DNA from: Spartobacteria bacterium AMD-G4
Lineage (GTDB): Bacteria; Verrucomicrobiota; Verrucomicrobiia; Chthoniobacterales; Terrimicrobiaceae
DNA length: 43,171 nt
Direction of reading: 5' to 3'
Assembly: GCA_002290555.1 (NCBI GenBank)
Contig: NEUK01000067.1
Location: forward strand, 1-43,171
In this document: in pieces, positions 1 through 10,222 of the stretch
How the letters are laid out: each line of letters opens with the position of its first letter
How positions within the stretch are numbered: position 1 is the stretch's first letter
The notes under the pieces: model-generated
What the model saw: only the letters and a program-made list of their open reading frames with translations
Databases searched by the model: none
What the model was told of the DNA's origin: nothing
Program-made: the position numbers and the translations under genes

Positions 1-1214
1 GGAGCGAGGAGCTGGTCGAGCTGATCGGCGGGGTTGCGGAGGATCGCGGTCTTCCAGTCGATGAGCTTCTCTTTCACCATGTCCATCGAGAACTTGAGCG
101 CGGCCATGGCGGTGCGCTTGCCGTTGCGGGTTTGGAGCATGAACAGTTTGCCTTCCTGCACGGTGAACTCCACATCCTGCACATCCTTGTAGTGCTTCTC
201 GAGGACGGCGCGCACTTTCATGAGTTCGGCATACGATTTCGGCATGACTTTCTGGAGCTTGCTAACTGGCTCCGGTGTGCGCACGCCGGCGACGACATCT
301 TCACCTTGGGCGTTGATGAGGAACTCGCCGTAGAATTCGTTGGCGCCATTGGCCGGGTTGCGGGTGAATGCCACGCCGGAGCCGGAGGTTTCGCCAGTGT
401 TGCCGAACACCATGGCCTGCACATTAACAGCGGTGCCCCATGCGGCTGGGATGTTGTATTTGCGGCGATAGACGATCGCGCGATCGTTCATCCAGGAACT
501 AAAGACGGCTCCGACTGCACCCTTGAGCTGATCCCAGGGATTGGCCGGGAAGGTTTTTCCAGTGCGGGTTTTGACGAGTTCTTTGAAGAGTTTGACGAGT
601 TCCTTTTGGTCTTCGGCAGTGAGGTCGCTGTCCACTATGTCCTCATGATATTTCGCGTGTTTGAATTCGTGGATGACGGTTTCGAATGGCTCGTGGTCTT
701 CGCCTTCGCGCTTTTGCACGCCGAGCACGACATCACCATACATCTGGACGAAGCGGCGGTAGCAATCCCATGCGAACCGCTCGTTTTTGGTGGCTGCGGC
801 AAGAGCCTTAACGGTCTCGTCGTTGAGGCCGAGGTTGAGGATCGTATCCATCATGCCTGGCATCGAGTCACGAGCTCCGGAGCGCACGGCCACGAGAAGG
901 GGGAAGCCCTTCGCATCGCCGAATTTTGTGCCCATGATTTTTTCCATGTTGCGCACGCCGGCTTCCATCTGGGCCTGAAGCTCCTTCGGGTAGGTCTTTT
1001 TGTGATCGTAGAAATAGGTGCAGACTTCTGTGGTAATCGTGAACCCGGGAGGCACTGGGAGGCCAATACGAGTCATCTCGGCGAGGTTGGCACCCTTGCC
1101 GCCGAGGAGAGGCTTCATTTTTCCGTCGCCGTCGGCTTTTGCGGCTCCGAATGAGTAAACGTATTTGCCCTTTTTCGGGGCTGCGCTGGTAGTGGACTTG
1201 GTGGTTTTTGCCAT
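1..1214 (-). CDS. ppdK: Pyruvate, phosphate dikinase, N-terminal part (cut by window edge)
   Basis: Reading leftward from an ATG at 1214-1212, the frame is open for 404 codons to the window edge and begins [20 protein letters not shown]. It contains the N-terminal nucleotide-binding (ATP-grasp) half of PPDK: the [10 protein letters not shown] loop near residue 40, [31 protein letters not shown], and [17 protein letters not shown] followed by [15 protein letters not shown]. The enzyme interconverts pyruvate, ATP and phosphate with PEP, AMP and pyrophosphate in the cytoplasm. The phosphohistidine and PEP/pyruvate domains lie outside the window. The family is about 870-900 residues, so roughly half is missing here. 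The gene diverges from the ROK kinase at 1354. The identification is secure from sequence motifs; whether it works glycolytically or gluconeogenically cannot be told. Confidence 0.95.
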   Translation of the reverse strand, partial: MAKTTKSTTSAAPKKGKYVYSFGAAKADGDGKMKPLLGGKGANLAEMTRIGLPVPPGFTITTEVCTYFYDHKKTYPKELQAQMEAGVRNMEKIMGTKFGDAKGFPLLVAVRSGARDSMPGMMDTILNLGLNDETVKALAAATKNERFAWDCYRRFVQMYGDVVLGVQKREGEDHEPFETVIHEFKHAKYHEDIVDSDLTAEDQKELVKLFKELVKTRTGKTFPANPWDQLKGAVGAVFSSWMNDRAIVYRRKYNIPAAWGTAVNVQAMVFGNTGETSGSGVAFTRNPANGANEFYGEFLINAQGEDVVAGVRTPEPVSKLQKVMPKSYAELMKVRAVLEKHYKDVQDVEFTVQEGKLFMLQTRNGKRTAMAALKFSMDMVKEKLIDWKTAILRNPADQLDQLLA

Positions 1215-1228
1215 AAAATGGGAGTTGA

Positions 1229-1256
1229 GATTTAGCAAAAGCTTTCATGGTGTCAA
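1229..1256 (-). promoter_or_regulatory. Candidate sigma-70-like promoter of ppdK
   Basis: On the minus strand a perfect TTGACA (1256-1251) is followed after 16 bases by TAAATC (1234-1229), about 15 bases before the ppdK ATG. The -35 is consensus and the -10 is weak. This would give a very short leader with no clear Shine-Dalgarno sequence. It is inferred from sequence only. Confidence 0.45.
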
Positions 1257-1289
1257 CGCGATGCGTGTCGAGCACTTGGAATTTGTGAA

Positions 1290-1304
1290 CGATTTCAAAA
1301 ATCG
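1290..1304. promoter_or_regulatory. Small inverted repeat between divergent ppdK and ROK kinase genes
   Basis: CGATTT-CAA-AAATCG is a perfect 6-bp inverted repeat with a 3-base centre, lying between the two divergent starts. It could be a regulator site for either gene, but arms this short also arise by chance. Confidence 0.2.
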
Positions 1305-1353
1305 AATTTCTTTTGGCGAAGCATACGTTAAAAAGCCATCGACCCCTTATGAC

Positions 1354-2391
1354 ATGAAAACTATCTTTATCGGTACGGACAGCGGTGCAACCACCTCGAA
1401 GACCTGCGGGGTTTACGAGGATGGGACGCCTGTCACCTTGAATCTCGCCCAGAGTTCCACAAACGCACAGCTCGGCACCAAGGCGGTGGTCGATGGATGG
1501 ATTCAAGGCGTGGAAAAATTCCTGCGCGAAAACAAGCTCGCTTGGGATCAGGTCGAAGGCATTGGCCTGGCGATTCCCGGCCCTTATCTTTCTTACGGCA
1601 TTCTGGACCGCACGGCCAACCTGCCTGCCAATTTCGAGGGCTGGAATTTTGTTTCCGATTACTCGGCGGCCATCGAGACCTGTGCCGGAAGAAAAATCCC
1701 GCTCGTGGCGGGAAACGATGGCAACTATGGCGGAGTCGGAGAAGCCGCGAAAGTGCGCGGCGATAAAAAGGCGGGGGTCATCATGCTCGCTCCAGGCTCT
1801 GGTTTGGGAGCCGCCTACATCAGCCCCGAGGGATTGCCACTCGAGGGCGACACGCTGGCCGGCATGGAGGCAGGGCACATGCCAGCGCCGTTGCAATTGC
1901 TCGGTCTGCCCGTTTTCAAATGTGGCTGCGGCCGTGATTGGGGCTGTGTGGAGGCTTACGCCAGCATTTCCGGTTTGGGTCAATACTTGGAATATCTTCT
2001 ACCAAAGTATCCCGATCACGAACTTCACAAATCCAACAAGCCGCTGAAGGAAAAAACGCTTTCGCTGCGGACGCTCGCGCAAAATGGAGATGCCCTCGCG
2101 CTCGAGATTTTTGATTTTCAGGCCAAGGCGCTGGGCATTCATGTGGCGAATCTTTCCATGGCGCTGGATGCCGAATTCGTTGTCATTGGCGGCGGTCTCA
2201 TCGATCCGGATTCGACAACCGAGGCGTTTCGAGCTCGCTATCTGGGCGGAATCCGCGCGGCTGCCGAACCATGGCTTTTCCCAGTCCAGAGGCGCACCAT
2301 GCAAATCGTTCCGGCCACCATGGGTGAACTTTCCCAATCCGTCGGAGCCGCCCTCGTTGCCCTCTACACCTCGCGAAAGCAAGCATCTTGA
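1354..2391 (+). CDS. ROK-family sugar kinase (glucokinase-like)
   Basis: This is a 345-residue cytoplasmic protein when started at the ATG that gives MKTIFIGTDSGATTSK, the ROK phosphate-binding start; the longer open frame upstream has no family similarity. Further motifs are AIPGPYL, a catalytic-type Asp in VAGNDGNYGGVGEA, APGSGLGAAYI near residue 150, and the ROK zinc signature CGCGRDWGCVEAYAS. The C-terminus has the second ATP-site strand, EFVVIGGGL. ROK kinases phosphorylate glucose, N-acetylhexosamines or similar sugars with ATP, so glucokinase is the likeliest role, but the substrate cannot be fixed from sequence. leuB follows 59 bp downstream on the same strand and may be cotranscribed, although the pathways are unrelated. 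No Shine-Dalgarno sequence precedes the start. Confidence 0.85.
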   Translation: MKTIFIGTDSGATTSKTCGVYEDGTPVTLNLAQSSTNAQLGTKAVVDGWIQGVEKFLRENKLAWDQVEGIGLAIPGPYLSYGILDRTANLPANFEGWNFVSDYSAAIETCAGRKIPLVAGNDGNYGGVGEAAKVRGDKKAGVIMLAPGSGLGAAYISPEGLPLEGDTLAGMEAGHMPAPLQLLGLPVFKCGCGRDWGCVEAYASISGLGQYLEYLLPKYPDHELHKSNKPLKEKTLSLRTLAQNGDALALEIFDFQAKALGIHVANLSMALDAEFVVIGGGLIDPDSTTEAFRARYLGGIRAAAEPWLFPVQRRTMQIVPATMGELSQSVGAALVALYTSRKQAS

Positions 2392-2417
2392 TGGAATCAG
2401 AGAGTCGCCGCGCTTGA

Positions 2418-3554
<1,137 letters not shown>

Positions 3555-3709
3555 CCTCCTTTTTCGACTCGTCTAAAAGTAAATCTTGACCTTGCACTTG
3601 ATCGAAATGAATCATTCCCCCCTTAACAACATTTCAGCACACCACCCATTCCAAGAAGCTTTCTGCGCATTCCGAGTGGGCTGCACCTCTAACTTTTCCA
3701 TAACATTCG

Positions 3710-4747
3710 ATGTTTGATAATCTTCTGGGACTCTTTTCAAGCGACATAGGCATTGATCTGGGGACCGCTAACACTTTGGTCTATGTCAAAGACCAAGGTA
3801 TCGTCCTGCGTGAACCTTCCGTTGTTGCCGTGCAGCAGGGAACAAATCGTGTTCTTGCTGTAGGCAACGAGGCCAAGCGAATGCTCGGACGCACGCCCGG
3901 CAACATTGTGGCCATCCGCCCGCTCAAAGACGGCGTCATTGCTGACTTCGAGATCACCGAGGCCATGCTTCGTCATTTCATCAGCAAGGTCCACAATCGC
4001 CGCCGTATGGTTCGGCCCCGTGTCGTTGTTGCTGTGCCAAGCGGCATCACCGAAGTCGAAAAACGCGCGGTCAAAGACTCTGCAACCCATGCCGGCGCGC
4101 GGGAGGTTTACCTCATCGAAGAGCCCATGGCCGCCGCCATCGGCGTGGGCCTGCCTGTGCAAGATGCTGCAGGTAACATGATCGTGGATATTGGCGGTGG
4201 GACTACCGAGGTGGCACTTATCTCACTCTCTGGAATCGTCTTCAGTCGTAGCGTCCGCGTGGCGGGCGACGAGTTGGACGAGGCGATCACGAATTACATG
4301 AAACGCGCCTACAACCTGATGATTGGTGAGCGCACGGCCGAGGAAATCAAAATTAAGATCGGCTCGGCCTACAAATTAGAAAAAGAAGTCAGTCTGGAGG
4401 TCAAGGGCCGTGACCTCGTGGCCGGCTTGCCCAAAACAATCTCGATCTGCTCCCAAGAAATTCGCGAGGCGCTCATGGAGCCGCTCTCGACTATCGTTGA
4501 CTCCGTTCGCATCACGCTCGAGCGTTGCCCTCCCGAGCTCTCCGCCGATCTTGTTGATCGAGGGCTTGTCCTTGCCGGTGGTGGCGCCCTCTTGCGTGGG
4601 CTCGACCGACTTATTGCAGATGCCACGGGCCTGCCTGTGCATGTCGCCGAGGATCCGCTCAGTGCCGTGGCTGAAGGCACCGGGCGGGCTCTATCGGAGT
4701 TGAAATTCCTCAAGGCCGTCTCTGCGGAGCGTCCCCACGGGCGTTGA
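3710..4747 (+). CDS. mreB: Rod-shape-determining actin-like protein MreB
   Basis: This 345-residue bacterial actin has the standard elements: phosphate-1 loop [45 protein letters not shown], phosphate-2 loop [16 protein letters not shown] and adenosine motif [15 protein letters not shown]. Membrane-associated filaments of MreB direct the wall-elongation machinery along the cell side wall. It leads an apparent operon with mreC (40 bp downstream), mreD and mrdA. The amphipathic N-terminus [12 protein letters not shown] could help membrane association. The 155-bp upstream region probably carries the promoter; a TTGACC at 3589-3594 is a possible -35 with no convincing -10. The start has no Shine-Dalgarno sequence. 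Confidence 0.97.
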   Translation: MFDNLLGLFSSDIGIDLGTANTLVYVKDQGIVLREPSVVAVQQGTNRVLAVGNEAKRMLGRTPGNIVAIRPLKDGVIADFEITEAMLRHFISKVHNRRRMVRPRVVVAVPSGITEVEKRAVKDSATHAGAREVYLIEEPMAAAIGVGLPVQDAAGNMIVDIGGGTTEVALISLSGIVFSRSVRVAGDELDEAITNYMKRAYNLMIGERTAEEIKIKIGSAYKLEKEVSLEVKGRDLVAGLPKTISICSQEIREALMEPLSTIVDSVRITLERCPPELSADLVDRGLVLAGGGALLRGLDRLIADATGLPVHVAEDPLSAVAEGTGRALSELKFLKAVSAERPHGR

Positions 4748-4787
4748 CCGCACTCAACTGGGCGGGAGTTGAACTCCCCCTCTGCCG

Positions 4788-5597
4788 ATGAACAAACTCA
4801 ACATTGCGCTCGTGGTGGCAATACTGGCTGTGGCGATTTATTTTTCCACCATTTCGCCCAGTGCCATGCAAGCGATGCAATCCGGTTTCATGTCCATGCT
4901 CTCACCTTTTCTGCGAACGGGCAGTGCGATGCAGGAAAATCTCGGATCGGTTGGCCGCCGCTTGCAAACGCTCGATGAGCTCGAAGTCGAAAATAAAAAA
5001 CTACTGGTCGAAAACAGGGAACTTCGCGCTGAAAACAACCTCCTGAATGAATTGGAAACCGAGAACAGTCGCCTGCGCATGGCCTTGGATTTTCGGGACC
5101 GTTCCAGCTTCAAACTCATGCCAGCCCGCATTATCTCCCGGAACGCCTCCACATGGTGGAACACCCTCCGAATCAATCGCGGGTTCGAGGACGGTGTGGA
5201 GGCGGATATGCCTGTGGTCACCGAACTCGGGGTCGTGGGAAAAACCACCACCGTTTCCAAAAATGAAGCGATTGTTGTGCTCGTGACTGATGAAACATGT
5301 CGTATCGGCTGCAAGATCGATGGAACGCGGGAGCAAGGCATTATTAGCGGCCTCCGTATTCAAGAAAAAGCCGCTGAGGGTTTGCTCCAAATGAATTTTC
5401 TCTCGAAAAATGCCAAGATCGAGCCGGGTCAGCGAGTGCTCACAGCCGGAGTCGCTCACGGAGCCTTTCCTCCCGGCCTTGTCATTGGCCGAGTCAAGGA
5501 ATTCCGCCTTCGCGCCCTTGACGGCCAGGCCGTCGTCGAACCAGCCGTCCAACTTGATTCGATTGAGGATGTCTTTGTGCTCATCGGAAAAAAATGA
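4788..5597 (+). CDS. mreC: Rod-shape-determining protein MreC
   Basis: This is a 269-residue bitopic inner-membrane protein. A hydrophobic N-terminal segment (about residues 5-25, IALVVAILAVAIYFSTI) is followed by a charged coiled coil around residues 60-100 rich in ELEVENKKLL-type heptads, then the periplasmic beta-barrel MreC domain (RIISRNASTWWNTLRINRG, EADMPVVTELGVVGK, VLTAGVAHGAFPPGLVIGRV). MreC links the MreB filaments to the periplasmic synthases of the elongasome. It overlaps mreD by four bases (ATGA), indicating translational coupling. Length and domain order are normal. Confidence 0.93.
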   Translation: MNKLNIALVVAILAVAIYFSTISPSAMQAMQSGFMSMLSPFLRTGSAMQENLGSVGRRLQTLDELEVENKKLLVENRELRAENNLLNELETENSRLRMALDFRDRSSFKLMPARIISRNASTWWNTLRINRGFEDGVEADMPVVTELGVVGKTTTVSKNEAIVVLVTDETCRIGCKIDGTREQGIISGLRIQEKAAEGLLQMNFLSKNAKIEPGQRVLTAGVAHGAFPPGLVIGRVKEFRLRALDGQAVVEPAVQLDSIEDVFVLIGKK

Positions 5598-6148
5598 GCA
5601 AAATTCTGATCGACCTCGCAGCCTTGTTCGCCGGAGTCGTCTTGGCATTCATCATTCAAGATGCCCTCCCGCCCATGTCGGATTTTCACTCTGCCCATGT
5701 GCTGCTGGTGCCGATGGTCTTCTGTCTTGCTGCCGTGGTTCTGCCTTTCCCAGCCATGCTTGCAGGGGCCTTTTACACCGGTTTTTTGAGCGACCTGATG
5801 TATATGCATGTTGTTGGCGGAAAAGTTGAAATTCCCCTTGGCATGTCTATTGTTTTTTTTGTGATCCTCGGAAGTATTGCCAATGGCTTCCAGCCAGCCA
5901 TGAAGAGCCGAAATGTCCTGCCATTCGTTGTCTTGAGTGGCGTCGGCACCTCTGGCTATCTCCTTGTCCAATTCCTAACCATCACGCTGCAGCGCGGCGG
6001 CTTCATCTGGGACGATGCCGTGTTGTGGCGCATTCTTGCGCCCGGTCTCATGGCTGTGCTTATTGCACCCTTGTTCTACTGGACTCTGTCGCAAATAGAC
6101 CGGCTCATACCTGATGGCTCGCGCAAATTGAGATCCATCACCAGATGA
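5594..6148 (+). CDS. mreD: Rod-shape-determining membrane protein MreD
   Basis: This 184-residue, strongly hydrophobic protein has about five predicted membrane helices, including LAALFAGVVLAFIIQDALP, VLLVPMVFCLAAVVLPFP and ILAPGLMAVLIAPLFYWTL. MreD sequences are poorly conserved. The call rests on size, hydrophobic profile, the GFLSDLMYM segment typical of the family, and position between mreC and mrdA with ATGA overlaps on both sides. It is the integral membrane partner of MreC in the elongasome. Confidence 0.88.
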   Translation: MSKILIDLAALFAGVVLAFIIQDALPPMSDFHSAHVLLVPMVFCLAAVVLPFPAMLAGAFYTGFLSDLMYMHVVGGKVEIPLGMSIVFFVILGSIANGFQPAMKSRNVLPFVVLSGVGTSGYLLVQFLTITLQRGGFIWDDAVLWRILAPGLMAVLIAPLFYWTLSQIDRLIPDGSRKLRSITR

Positions 6149-8424
6149 AGCGCACCCGACCTGGCTCCCGTATTCTTTTTCTCGGGTTGCTGATCCTGAT
6201 TGGTTTCGCCGGCATCCTGATCAGACTATGGGACGTGCAAGTCGTGCGCGGGACCGAATACGCATCCAAGATCAATACCAGCTCCCAAGTCACAGTCCGA
6301 CTGCCAGCCGTGCGAGGTGAGATCCTCGATAGAAATGGCATCAAGCTCGTGGAAAACCGCGCGAGTTTCGAAGTCGATTTCTATCTTCCAGACATGGTGC
6401 GCGCCTACCGCGAAATGAAGGGGAGCGTGCCCATCACCACATACCGCGGCCGCGTTCACAACATGCCCAGAGATTTGAAAGAGGCCGATGTCGTGAAGAT
6501 CGTTTCCGAAACCGTCATACCCCGCATGGAGGAGCTTGGCGTGGCGAAGGATTACAATGCCAACGCCCTTCAGATCCATTACCGCACGAATCGTGAGGTG
6601 CCTTATAACTATCGCCAGGATCTCGACTTTGACGAGATGGCGATTTTCTCTGAAAAAAATTTGGGGCTCGCCGGCGTGAATGTAAGCGTCAAGCCCGTCC
6701 GCTGGTATATCTACGGATCCATGGCGGCCCATCTCCTCGGCTATGTCGGCTCTCCCCATGAGCTTGATAAACTCCCCGACCTCCGAGATTTCAATTTTTA
6801 CGAACCCGATATCGAGGGTAAAACACAGCTCGAACTCTTTCTCGACGAGGAGCTGAAAGGCAAACCTGGGGCTCGTATTCTTCAGCGAAATGCGAAGGGT
6901 GTCATCGAAGGGGAGGTTGGCCGCCGCGAGCCGACCCAAGGCAACAATGCCTACCTCACCATCGATGCGAAAATCCAATACATCACCGAGCAAGCCCTGC
7001 GCGTCGTCGGCCGGGGAGCCGCTGTGGTGGTCGATCCCCGGAATGGCGACATCCTCGCCATGGCATCTGTCCCCTCGTATGATCCGAATGTTTTCATCCC
7101 TTCGATTTCCGCTTCAGAGTGGACCGACATTAACAAGGACGAGACAAATCCCCTCGTCAATCGCGCTATCAGTGCCTACGCGCCGGGATCGACCTACAAG
7201 ATTCCGATCGCGCTCGCCGGACTGCGCGCTGGAGTGGGAGAGAAATCCTTCAGCTGTTACGGCGGCGTTCAATATGGCAACAAATATATGAGGTGCTGGA
7301 TCGCTGAGAAAAAACGCACTCACGGCCAACTCTCCCTCGAGGATGCCATTAAAGTTTCCTGCAATGCCTTTTTTTATCAATTCGGCAATGCCGCCGGGAT
7401 CGAGCAGATCGTCGCCGTAGGCAATATGCTCGGCCTTGGCCAAAAATCCGGCATCCCTGTGTCGGGGGAATCCCCAGGTGTGCTTCCCGGACCCGAGTGG
7501 CTTTCCGCAGTCAATCCCCGCTCACGCTGGTCAAACGGACTCACGGCAAACACCGCCATAGGCCAAGGTGATGTTCTTGCATCGCCGCTCCAGATGGCCA
7601 TGGCCACAGCCGCCGTTGCCAATGGCGGCATTGTCTATTATCCCCGCCTTGTCGACAGGATCACCGATCAAAGCGGCAAAATCGTCTCCCAAGACCCACC
7701 CCGTGTGCGCGCGAACCTTGTCACCGATGGGGGCCTTTCCGAGGAGCAAATTTCCAAAGTGCGCAAGGGAATGTGGAGTGTGGTGAACGAGGGCGGGGGC
7801 ACTGCGGGCCGTGCACTCAACTCCAAGATGCCAACCGCCGGCAAAACAGGAACCGCACAGTTCTGGCGCTCGGGGAAAAAAGACAACCACACATGGTTCA
7901 TTTCCTTCGCTCCTTACGAAAATCCTGAATATGTTGTCGTCGTGTTCGTTCAAGGTGCAAAGTCAGGGGGCGGTGTCTCCGCTCCGATCGCGGCTAAAAT
8001 CCTCGAGGGAATCCGTAAATACAAATCTGGTGAGGACGGTGTTCAACTTGCTGCCCTGGAGCCCAGCAAAGGAAACTTTCTTTTTACCGAAAGCGTGAAT
8101 TTCGACCGGGAAGTCGCCGCATCCACCAAGCTGTTTGATGACGGTGAGACCGCTGAGACTCCCTCCGCCTCTGGTCAAGAGAACCGTCCCAATGCCTCTC
8201 CAAATGTGAGAGCGGATGCCGACGCCGCAGGCCGAGTCAAAAATAAAACCAAAATCCCTAACCGCGTTACGGAATCCCCAGCCTCCGCCGTCCCCCCCCC
8301 TGTTCCCATTTCCACCCCCAGACCGAACCCCATCCAGAACATCTTTAATTTCATCGGAGGCAAACGGGATAATTCCAGCGGCTCTGACCAAAGGAAAAAA
8401 GCCGACAAGCCACCGGCCCGATGA
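6145..8424 (+). CDS. mrdA: Penicillin-binding protein 2 (elongasome transpeptidase)
   Basis: This is a 759-residue class B PBP that cross-links peptidoglycan during elongation. It has an N-terminal membrane anchor (ILFLGLLILIGFAGILIRLW), a dimerisation/pedestal region with RGEILDRNG, and a transpeptidase domain with the catalytic S-x-x-K in APGSTYKIP (near residue 350), S-x-N in VSCNAFF and K-T-G in AGKTGTAQFW. After the catalytic domain comes a tail of about 110 residues rich in Pro, Ser, Asn and charged residues; this is low-complexity and unusual for PBP2. The start overlaps the mreD stop (ATGA). rodA, the usual glycosyltransferase partner, is not adjacent, and the RNase E/G gene occupies the next position. 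Confidence 0.95.
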   Translation: MKRTRPGSRILFLGLLILIGFAGILIRLWDVQVVRGTEYASKINTSSQVTVRLPAVRGEILDRNGIKLVENRASFEVDFYLPDMVRAYREMKGSVPITTYRGRVHNMPRDLKEADVVKIVSETVIPRMEELGVAKDYNANALQIHYRTNREVPYNYRQDLDFDEMAIFSEKNLGLAGVNVSVKPVRWYIYGSMAAHLLGYVGSPHELDKLPDLRDFNFYEPDIEGKTQLELFLDEELKGKPGARILQRNAKGVIEGEVGRREPTQGNNAYLTIDAKIQYITEQALRVVGRGAAVVVDPRNGDILAMASVPSYDPNVFIPSISASEWTDINKDETNPLVNRAISAYAPGSTYKIPIALAGLRAGVGEKSFSCYGGVQYGNKYMRCWIAEKKRTHGQLSLEDAIKVSCNAFFYQFGNAAGIEQIVAVGNMLGLGQKSGIPVSGESPGVLPGPEWLSAVNPRSRWSNGLTANTAIGQGDVLASPLQMAMATAAVANGGIVYYPRLVDRITDQSGKIVSQDPPRVRANLVTDGGLSEEQISKVRKGMWSVVNEGGGTAGRALNSKMPTAGKTGTAQFWRSGKKDNHTWFISFAPYENPEYVVVVFVQGAKSGGGVSAPIAAKILEGIRKYKSGEDGVQLAALEPSKGNFLFTESVNFDREVAASTKLFDDGETAETPSASGQENRPNASPNVRADADAAGRVKNKTKIPNRVTESPASAVPPPVPISTPRPNPIQNIFNFIGGKRDNSSGSDQRKKADKPPAR

Positions 8425-8472
8425 ACCTTCTCAACCATGCTCCTCTTGGAGCGCCCCAAATAAAAACCACAA

Positions 8473-10053
8473 ATGTTAGAAACCGTGAAAAGACTTTTAG
8501 GAATCGGAAAAAAAGCCACCGGCATCAAGCTGGTCATCAGCTGTGAAAAGCTCGAGAAACGCGTTGCGCTTCTCGAAAATAACCGGCTGGAGGAATACAC
8601 CATAGAGCGCGAAACCGACCGCAACATCGTCGGAAGCATTTTCAAAGGCAAAGTCCGCAACATCGAGCCTGGCATCAAAGCCATGTTCGTTGATATCGGA
8701 TTCGAGAAAAATGCCTTCCTGCAATTTTGGGATGCCATTCCTGCCGCCCTTGACAGCGGGATTGAAACCATCAACCGCAGTAACGCCAACGCCAAGAAAA
8801 AGGCCCCCCGTATTACCCACAAGGATGTTCCAAATATCTACCCCGTGGGCTCGGATGTCCTCGTGCAGGTCAAAAAAGGCCCCATCAGCAACAAAGGGCC
8901 GCGCATTACAACCGATATCAGCATGCCCGGCCGCTACTTGGTTCTCATGCCCTTCAACGACCAGTTCGGCATCTCACGGAAGATCGAGGATCCCAAGGAG
9001 CGCGAGCGCCTGCGCAAGATTCTGCGCGAACTCGAAGTCCCCGAGGGCATGGGAGTGATCATTCGCACGGTCGGCGCCGGCCAGCGCTCCCGCTACTTTG
9101 TGCGCGACTTGAGCATCCTCCTCGAGCAATGGGAGCAGGTCCAAAAAGGCCTCCAGGAAAAACCCTCCCCGGCATGCCTCTTCGAGGAGCCCGACCTCAT
9201 TGAACGCTCCGTGCGCGACTTCCTCACCGACGAGGTGGATGCCGTCATTATCGACGACGCCAAGTCTGCCGAGCGCATGCAGGAGCTTGTCGGTCAGATT
9301 TCCAAACGCGCCAAAAAATCCATCCAGCACTACACCGGTCTTCAACCCATCTTCGAATGCTTTGGTGTGAAGGCCCAGATCGACGCTGCCTTTCACCGAC
9401 AAGTCTGGCTGCCCTGCGGCGGCTACATTGTTATCGATGAGACCGAGGCCATGATCGCAGTGGATGTGAACACCGGACGCAACAAAGGTGCGAAGGACAT
9501 GGAAAAAACCATTCTCCAGACCAACCTCGAAGCCGCCGAGGAAATCGCCCGCCAGCTCCGCCTTCGCAATATCGGTGGACTGATCGTTGCCGACTTCATC
9601 GACATGAAGAACCGCAAGGATCAACAAGCCGTCTACACACGCATCAAGGATCGCCTCAAGCGTGACAAGGCCCGCACCCATGTGCTCCCGATATCCCAGC
9701 TTGGTCTCATGGAAATGACCCGTCAGCGCGCCAATGAGAGCCTTGCGAGCGCCGTCTTCATCCCCTGCCCGCATTGCAGCGGCAAGGGCGTTATCAAAAG
9801 CCCCATGACCATGAGCGTGGAGCTCCAGCGTGCCCTCCACTCCGTCATGCGCAAGCACCAGGAACTCGTCCACGAGGTGCGTGTCAGTGTGCATCCTGAC
9901 CTCCTCAATCGCCTCCGGACCGACGACGAAGAGCACCTCATCGATATCGAGCGCCGCTACGCTGGGCGCCTTATCTTCCGCGCCGATCCCACCTTCCATC
10001 AGGAAAAATTTGTCATCGCCGACGCCAAAACCGGAGAGGAACTCAAAGGCTGA
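8473..10053 (+). CDS. rng: Ribonuclease E/G family endoribonuclease
   Basis: This 526-residue enzyme cleaves single-stranded RNA in rRNA maturation and mRNA decay. It has an N-terminal S1 RNA-binding domain (GSIFKGKVRNIEPGIKAMFVDIGFEKNAFL, here broken by a short Lys-rich insertion near residues 105-118), a 5'-sensor region (GPRITTDISMPGRYLVLMP) and the DNase-I-like catalytic core. Metal-ligand aspartates are in IAVDVNTGRN and LIVADFIDM, and the Zn-link cysteines are in CPHCSGKG. There is no long disordered C-terminal scaffold, so it is RNase G-like in size. It begins 48 bp after mrdA and is probably cotranscribed with the mre operon. A strong terminator candidate follows at 10123. Confidence 0.93.
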   Translation: MLETVKRLLGIGKKATGIKLVISCEKLEKRVALLENNRLEEYTIERETDRNIVGSIFKGKVRNIEPGIKAMFVDIGFEKNAFLQFWDAIPAALDSGIETINRSNANAKKKAPRITHKDVPNIYPVGSDVLVQVKKGPISNKGPRITTDISMPGRYLVLMPFNDQFGISRKIEDPKERERLRKILRELEVPEGMGVIIRTVGAGQRSRYFVRDLSILLEQWEQVQKGLQEKPSPACLFEEPDLIERSVRDFLTDEVDAVIIDDAKSAERMQELVGQISKRAKKSIQHYTGLQPIFECFGVKAQIDAAFHRQVWLPCGGYIVIDETEAMIAVDVNTGRNKGAKDMEKTILQTNLEAAEEIARQLRLRNIGGLIVADFIDMKNRKDQQAVYTRIKDRLKRDKARTHVLPISQLGLMEMTRQRANESLASAVFIPCPHCSGKGVIKSPMTMSVELQRALHSVMRKHQELVHEVRVSVHPDLLNRLRTDDEEHLIDIERRYAGRLIFRADPTFHQEKFVIADAKTGEELKG

Positions 10054-10122
10054 CGCTATGCTTCTTTGGGAAAAACACCCTGTTGGAGTCTTGCTCTCTT
10101 CCGTTTCGGCTCAAAGGGAAAT

Positions 10123-10145
10123 GCACCGCTTGGGCGGTGCCTTTT
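10123..10145 (+). terminator. Intrinsic terminator after the mre-rng operon
   Basis: A perfect 7-bp GC-rich stem, GCACCGC-TTGG-GCGGTGC, is followed by CTTTTCC. It lies 70 bp after the rng stop and before the second PBP2 gene. The T-tract is short, so read-through into the PBP gene is possible. Confidence 0.7.
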
Positions 10146-10222
10146 CCTGATAACCTGGTGAGAACTCTTCACCGTCCGCTTTTTCCATTCGAGTGCGCTT
10201 GGGCTTTTGCTATCGTTGCCAG

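Noticed and set aside
132-1154. 340-codon open frame on + opposite ppdK
   Set aside because: It lies wholly antisense to a clear PPDK sequence and has a His/Phe/Asp-rich composition with no domain, typical of a high-GC shadow frame.
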